Origin: Zopfochytrium polystomum
Taxonomy: Eukaryota; Chytridiomycota; Chytridiomycetes; Chytridiales; Chytridiaceae
Direction of reading: 5' to 3'
Length of the DNA: 60,996 nucleotides
Assembly: GCA_025765615.1 (NCBI GenBank)
Contig: JAIVFJ010000342.1
Coordinates: forward strand, 1-60,996
The notes below the pieces were generated by a model. It made no database searches, was not told the origin of the DNA, and saw nothing but the letters and a program-made list of their open reading frames with translations. This document shows positions 56,157 through 60,996 of the stretch, in pieces. Each line of letters starts with the position of its first letter. Position 1 is the first letter of the stretch. The position numbers and the translations under genes were made by a program.

Positions 56157-57080
56157 ATGGGACTCGGTGACGACTTTCGCTCCGGCAACTTTACGATCTA
56201 CGGCCAGTGGTCCGCGATCATTTCGATCATCTGTTGAGTGATCTGCCAGCCTTTGTTTGCTCTTGACCAGAGGTTGAGATGGCTGCTGGTTGTTTGGTTG
56301 GCGCTCACCCCTTCATTCCATGGAATCATCTGGATACCGCGCTCACTCCCCTTCATTCCATGGAATCATCTGGATACCGCCTTCCAGTGATGATTGTTAT
56401 CGGGTACGTTGGGCACCCAACCCGTTCGCTCCTCTCACCCTGCACTGTCACACTCACAAAACACCGCCAATAATCCAACCGACAAACCAAACATCGCAGG
56501 ACTCTCCGCTCCTTCCTCGGGCATGTTCCCGTTCGCGGTCTCTCCTTCGTCTTCGCGTTCGTGATGATCCTCCTCGAGCATTGCCGATCATCACGTCCTG
56601 CCTGGCCCTGCACCGGCCCGCGCACTGGAGTCGTTTGTCAAAATTTTTCGCGAATCCCCATTTTCAAAGAGCCTGCTGTACGGCCTCGTCCGCTTGTTCT
56701 GCTCTGGCTCAGCGTGCCTGATGACGCGGATCGGCCGTTGTTATTAGCGCCATCGCGCTGTCGGTTACGGACCGTTTTGTCCGGTAGGTTCGATAGAATC
56801 TTTTTTTTTTTTTTTTTTCTTTTTTTTTTTCTTTCGTTTGGTCATCTGTTCGAGATTCACTCACGCGACAAACCCGGGGTGCTGCACACACCGTCATCCA
56901 AACCCCGTTTTGCTCCCCGTAAAAAAAAAGGCATCCGCCTCTTTCCGCCGCGGACGAGGCCTCGGGCAACTCGGTGGCTCGTTGCGCTTGGGAGGATTCG
57001 CGCCGGCGGCCGCAAGGGTGCCGCGGGCGCCGCCTCCGGGGTCATCAAGAAGTCTGCGTCGACAGGAGCGTCGGTGGTGT
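56157..57080 (+). CDS. TVP18: Golgi membrane protein TVP18, multi-exon, with frame breaks
   Basis: The N-terminus MGLGDDFRSGNFTIYGQW is diagnostic of TVP18, a small four-TM Golgi vesicle protein. It is followed by SAIISIIC and a probable intron. A later exon after an ATCGCAG acceptor (about 56498) reads GLSFVFAFVMILLE, then in alternating frames LPIITSC, LPGPAPARALESFVKIF and SPFSKSLLYGLVRLF. These match the family's conserved P-x(5)-C-P...F-x-x-F...R-x-x-LY region. A Gly/Ala-rich C-terminus (VIKKSASTGASVV) ends near 57080. Two or three single-base frame changes lie within 150 bp, so this copy looks damaged or poorly resolved. The first intron contains a 40-bp tandem duplication. The exon map is incomplete. 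Confidence 0.7.
56301..56380 (+). repeat. 40-bp tandem duplication in the TVP18 intron region
   Basis: CTTCATTCCATGGAATCATC and the following ten bases occur identically at 56311-56340 and 56351-56380, with near-identical leaders. Confidence 0.9.
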
Positions 57081-57719
57081 AAAACAGAAGAAGATGGAAC
57101 GGGGAAGAAAAAAGATTTGGATGCTTTCTTGCGCGCCCACTGCGAACCAAGAAGCACACCCAACCTTAGAAAAAAAAAAAAAAACAGCTTTCGTGTGAAG
57201 GTCCAGTTGATTGCGTAGTTTACCGTCCTTCAGACTTTCTCTTTCTTTTTCTCTCGCTTTGTCGAGTTTTTTCGTGTCGCGTTCGCACCTCTCTTTGCAG
57301 CTTTTATTTTTCATGTTCTTGGTGCATTCTTTTCTTTCTTTATTTTGTTTCTCTTGTCACCTTTCAATACTTCCAGGCCAGGAAGCTACTTCCTTCTTTT
57401 CTCTGGCAAAGGGCTGGAGGAGAGGTGTAAGGGCGGGGCGGGTGGAAAGGAGCTTGCGCAACGTTGTAGGGCCCGTTTGATTGATGTCCGTTTCTCTCCT
57501 TTGTTGCAGGACAGGTCGGAGGGTGGGTTTCGTCGCGGTGGCACCCAAAAAGCCCGACCCGAGGGAAAAGCAAGCTTCGCCCACAAATGAGCCACTTCCT
57601 TTCCGCCCCTCCACTCCACCGCTCACTTAAATTCGCCCTCTCCTGTCTGTCCAGGGAAGGAAGGGGTGCTGGCGTGAAGCGCTCGCGCTCCCCTGTTGTC
57701 GTCGTCGTCGTCGTCACAA
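57081..57719. other. Gap with pyrimidine-rich tracts
   Basis: It contains CTTT-rich stretches (57236-57360) and GTC trinucleotides just before the next start. No gene seen. Confidence 0.45.
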
Positions 57720-59349
57720 ATGGTGTACATCGACAAGCAGTACTTCGCGGCGGGGCTCTCCGTCGGCATCGCGCTCGTCGAGGCCGCCCTCGCCAAGGTC
57801 GTCTCGATCGCATTCCTCCACGCGCGCAAACCAGGCCTCGGCCTCGCCGTCCGCCTCGGCTTTTCCGGCCCGTCGCCGTGGATCCGCGGGTTTCCCAAGC
57901 TGCGCGCGTCGCCGGCCGTCGCGGTCGCCATCGCCACGCTCGCGGTGTATACCCTCCTATGCGCGATCAGAACGGTCGACACGTACCTCGTGGCGACTCT
58001 GTCCAGCCCGGTGACCTGGTCCGTCGTCAAGGTGAAGTCAAACAAAACTTTCAACCTCCAGGTGATCTCGGGCAAGCCGTTTGTGTGGAACATCACCGCG
58101 CCCCTCGCGGCGACCGTGTACAACGGCTTCCAGCCGCCGTTCGACGCGACCGGCCGCGAGTGGTTTGCGCTGGTGGCCAAGACCGCCCCGCTGTCACCGG
58201 CGCCGGTCGCCGCGTTCAACATGTCGGACGTCCTGGCGCAAGCCGCAAGGGGCGCCGCCTACACCAACTGCACGCAGGTCCAGATCCGCAACCTGGCGAT
58301 CCGCGACCGCAAGCACCACGACACGCTGCTCGCCGCCAGCTTTGGCTACCGCCGCTCTGGTGGCGGTGGCGGCGGCGGCAGCGACAGCTGGACGGACACG
58401 AGCCGCAACGTGCTCATCCCGTTTGATGCGTCGTCGGCCGACAATAACGGCGGCGCCAACGCGCGGACTTACGCCTTTCTGGACATTGCGACGGTACCTG
58501 CGCGGTTCGGATTCAACCTGACAGTCGAGCTCGTCAGGGTGAACTACACAGCGCGGGACGCGCTGCCAGACGACACAAGCCTCGTGGGCAGCGCGTGCAT
58601 CTTTGGCACGTCTCTGAGCGCGGGCAACCGGCTCGCGGCCATCATCACACCAGCGTCGGCAGCCGCGGGCGCGGGGACGCCGCAGCAGCACGTGCTAACG
58701 GTCAGCCTGTCGGGGGGCTGGATGCGGACTACGACGACGTGGTGGCGTGGCCGATGACGGCGTGCGACGGGCTGGACGTTGCGGCCGCACGACGGCTGAT
58801 GGCGGTGGGGTCTGACGTGCGGACGGTGTTGGCCGAGACTGTTGCATATTACGTGACGGAGCCGACGTTTCTGAGCGGCACGACGCCGATCAGCACGCTG
58901 CTGGACGTGGACCTGTGGCTGCCGGGCCCGTCGACGGGGCGAGTCGACTACGTCGAGTACGACGGCGAGCTGCTGGACGCGAGCGTGGGGCTGCTGGCGG
59001 CGGTCGGGGCGGTGCTGTTTGTGAGTCTGGCCGTGGTCGCGTGGCCGGCGGTGACGTGCTCGAACTTGGGTACGCGCTGTCGGGAGACGCGGAGAGCGGT
59101 ACCGGGGCTGGCTGGACGTGGGCGCTGCTTGTGGAGAGGTACCGGCACGCCGTCGTGCGGGAGCGGAAGCATTTCAACGAGGACGTGACGCGCAAGTTGA
59201 TGGAGAGCGACCTGGTTGTGGAGGAAGGGACCCCGTACGAGCTCAAGACGGTGCCGTGGTCCGAGGGCGGAAACCTCAGTCGAGTGGTGTCTCGCGAAAC
59301 GATCCGGGATTCGGCTCTAGAACCCGGTCCAGTAGGGTGTTTGCTTTGA
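57720..59349 (+). CDS. Unrecognised multi-TM membrane protein, paralogue of the 54.2-kb copy
   Basis: The start MVYIDKQYFAAGLSVG at 57720 leads into hydrophobic segments (ALVEAALAKVVSIAFL; AVAIATLAVYTLLCAI). A large, probably luminal or extracellular domain follows, with several N-glycosylation sequons (NKT, NIT, NMS, NCT, NLT, NYT). A second hydrophobic segment (LLAAVGAVLFVSLAVVAW) and a cytosolic tail rich in charged residues (RERKHFNEDVTRKLMESD) end it. Two frame breaks sit in G runs: G6 near 58711-58716 (one more G restores ADYDDVVAWPM) and GGG near 59067 (one more restores YALSGDAESG). They are therefore likely consensus errors rather than lesions. I recognise no family. The decayed paralogue shows it is a small local gene family. 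Confidence 0.65.
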
Positions 59350-59741
59350 CGGCATTTAGAGGGCCACGCGAACTCGTTATTATTATGGCTTGTAAACTAT
59401 CATTATATGGAAGACTCCAGTTTTGCTTGTGACTAATTCTTGGATTTTGCTTTATTTCCATCCAGGCAGCGGATGAAGTAGTACTGGGGGGGCATGTTTC
59501 TCCTAATGTACAGTACAGTACTGATGTCTTGTTTGGAAAGAGCGGCGTTACCCACACGCACACTGACCAACGGAGAATAAGTCGTCGACCCGACGAACCG
59601 AGTCCTCTCGTCTCGTCTCGAAGAAGAAGACGAAGAAGAAGAAGAAACAGCAAGCAGCGCAAGCAGCAAGAAGAGCGGCGAGCCAAGCAAGGGCCCGGAG
59701 AATGGAGGGGCGTGACTGTGGTCATTGGGAAGAGAGGCAGG

Positions 59742-59781
<40 letters not shown>

Positions 59782-60180
59782 GAGAGGAGAGAGAGGAGAG
59801 AGGGATGAGAGAGAGGAGAGAGAGGAGAGAGGAGAGAGGAGAGAGAGAGAGAGAGAGAGAGACTGAGAGAGAGAGAGAGATAGCGAGAGAGTGGGCTCAA
59901 TCCCAGTCTGTGCGCTGTTTGCCAATTCAACAACAGACAGACGGACAGTGCGTGGCTTGGCTTCTGTGCATCGTTTACCCTGCGCACCGTCGTCGGACGG
60001 TATGCTGCCCGTCCAAACGCCTCCGCCGCCTTCGCTGCTTGTCGGCCAGGAGGAGGAAAGCGAGAAGAGAAGAAAGAGGGAAAACGATAATAAAAATCAG
60101 CTTCAAAATCGGCATCGCGCGACGCACCAGCCACCCCCCACCCACCCACTGAACGGATCGAGGCTTGACGGAGCGAAGAG
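59350..60180. other. Intergenic region with a long GA tract upstream of CHS7
   Basis: GA-rich repeats at 59748-59886 and a GAA run near 59624-59650. No supported gene. Confidence 0.6.
59748..59886. repeat. (GA)n/GAGAG tract upstream of CHS7
   Basis: An interrupted GA/GAGGA array about 300-430 bp upstream of the first CHS7 codons. Confidence 0.9.
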
Positions 60181-60996
60181 ATGGCTAAACTCCTCCACCA
60201 CTACCACCGCCGGTCCAGGGCGCCGCCGCCCGGCCTTCTCGTTCGGTTGTTTCGAACTACATCTGCAGCCAGGTGTCCCTGCCCGTCTGTCCGCTCGTCG
60301 GCTCCATCCAGGGCGGCGTCGAGCCGCTCTGCTACTCGCGCAACATCCAGCTCGGCAGCGGCGGCCCCTCGTCTTCGAAGGGGGTGTGGTGTGTGTCGAG
60401 CGTGAAGATGGCCCAGCCTGTCCGCCCTTACACTACCATCGTCTTTGTCCATCTTCATCAACCGTCTTTCCCCACCAACTGACAGCATTTGCTGCAGGAA
60501 CCCTTGCGATTCAGATCGTCGCCCTCGCGATGACCGCTATCATGATCTACAGCATTAAGTCCAAGTACACGGTGTTGGTGAGTGCACCCTTCCTCTCCAA
60601 TCTTACTTTCGCAGTCTAACAAGATCAATACAGGCCGGAAGGAGATCGTTACCTTCTTTTACATGTATGCCATCACGACGATCGTCGAATTCCTTCTCAT
60701 TTCCAACATCATTCCAACCTACATGTCGCGTACCAGGTGAGCCACTTTCCTGCCAAGCGACCGTTATCAGCAACATCGCTTTCTCACCAATCATTTAGTA
60801 CATGACCGCCGTATATGTTGGTCTTGCTCGCGACATTGTGGACACTTCTGTTCAACGGCTTTGTTGGATTCCAGTGGATGGACGATGGAACTCCGCTTTC
60901 CCTTTGGGTGGGTTGATGAAACCTGTGCCATGAAAGTTGTATGACTCTTTCCGTCTGTCCTAGTCCCTGCGTCTTTCTGCGCTCTTGATCTTCCTT
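60181..60996 (+). CDS. CHS7: Chitin synthase export chaperone (CHS7), 3'-truncated by the window
   Basis: An ER multi-pass chaperone needed for export of class IV chitin synthase (Chs3). In one frame [16 protein letters not shown] and [12 protein letters not shown] match the conserved N-terminal Cys block. After a GTGTGG...TGCAG intron comes [20 protein letters not shown] and SKYTVL. Next are a GTGAGT...TACAG intron, [20 protein letters not shown], a GTGAGC...TTTAG intron, and [32 protein letters not shown]. The last donor is at about 60909, followed by [11 protein letters not shown] at the edge. One frame change is needed near 60820. The true ATG is unresolved: 60181 is in a different frame from the Cys block, implying a short first exon or another indel. 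Only the C-terminus is missing. Confidence 0.85.

Overview
The window is nuclear DNA of a fungus. Fungus-specific families support this: a CHS7-type chitin synthase export chaperone, the Golgi protein TVP18, a YOL075C-like full-size ABCG transporter and a Tpo1/DHA1-type MFS transporter. So do short (about 50-180 nt) GT-AG introns and tRNA genes with introns after position 37. The flanks are GC- and CpG-rich and full of GA/CT dinucleotide tracts. I cannot place the phylum; an early-diverging or basidiomycete lineage is possible.

Layout. Positions 1-3.3 kb hold a damaged cysteine-rich membrane protein locus (minus). 4.2-6.0 kb holds an MFS transporter (plus, frameshifted), followed by a 2-oxoglutarate oxygenase fragment. 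6.7-8.6 kb is a SAM methyltransferase (minus). 10.0 kb is a small secreted protein (plus). From about 11.75 to 26.85 kb the sequence changes abruptly into an AT-richer island almost free of CpG. It carries thirteen tRNA loci (intact, intron-bearing and broken) and the remains of a Ty1/copia retrotransposon. 27.65-37.33 kb holds two intact ABCG transporter genes (minus), whose 12 and 8 exons I could join with every splice phase in register. 38.8-41.1 kb is a three-exon gene for an unrecognised coiled-coil/membrane protein. 42.6-46.0 kb holds a tail-anchored protoglobin, an NMNAT-like nucleotidyltransferase with a C-terminal membrane segment and a small membrane protein. 46.4-50.1 kb holds a small repeat protein and a tandem pair of hotdog thioesterases. 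51.12-54.00 kb is a complete hAT transposon with an 8-bp target duplication and a broken transposase. 54.2-59.35 kb holds a duplicated, unrecognised membrane-protein family (one decayed copy, one nearly intact) flanking TVP18. The right edge cuts CHS7.

Common themes. The recognisable genes mostly concern membranes and secretion: ABC and MFS export, Golgi, chitin synthase export and tail-anchored enzymes. No operon-like logic is expected. Several genes carry single-base or simple-repeat frameshifts, many at homopolymers, while the two ABCG genes carry none. Consensus errors and true decay therefore have to be separated gene by gene. The most unusual object is the CpG-depleted island in which tRNA genes keep their CpGs, a pattern expected if the island, but not the tRNA genes, has long been cytosine-methylated.
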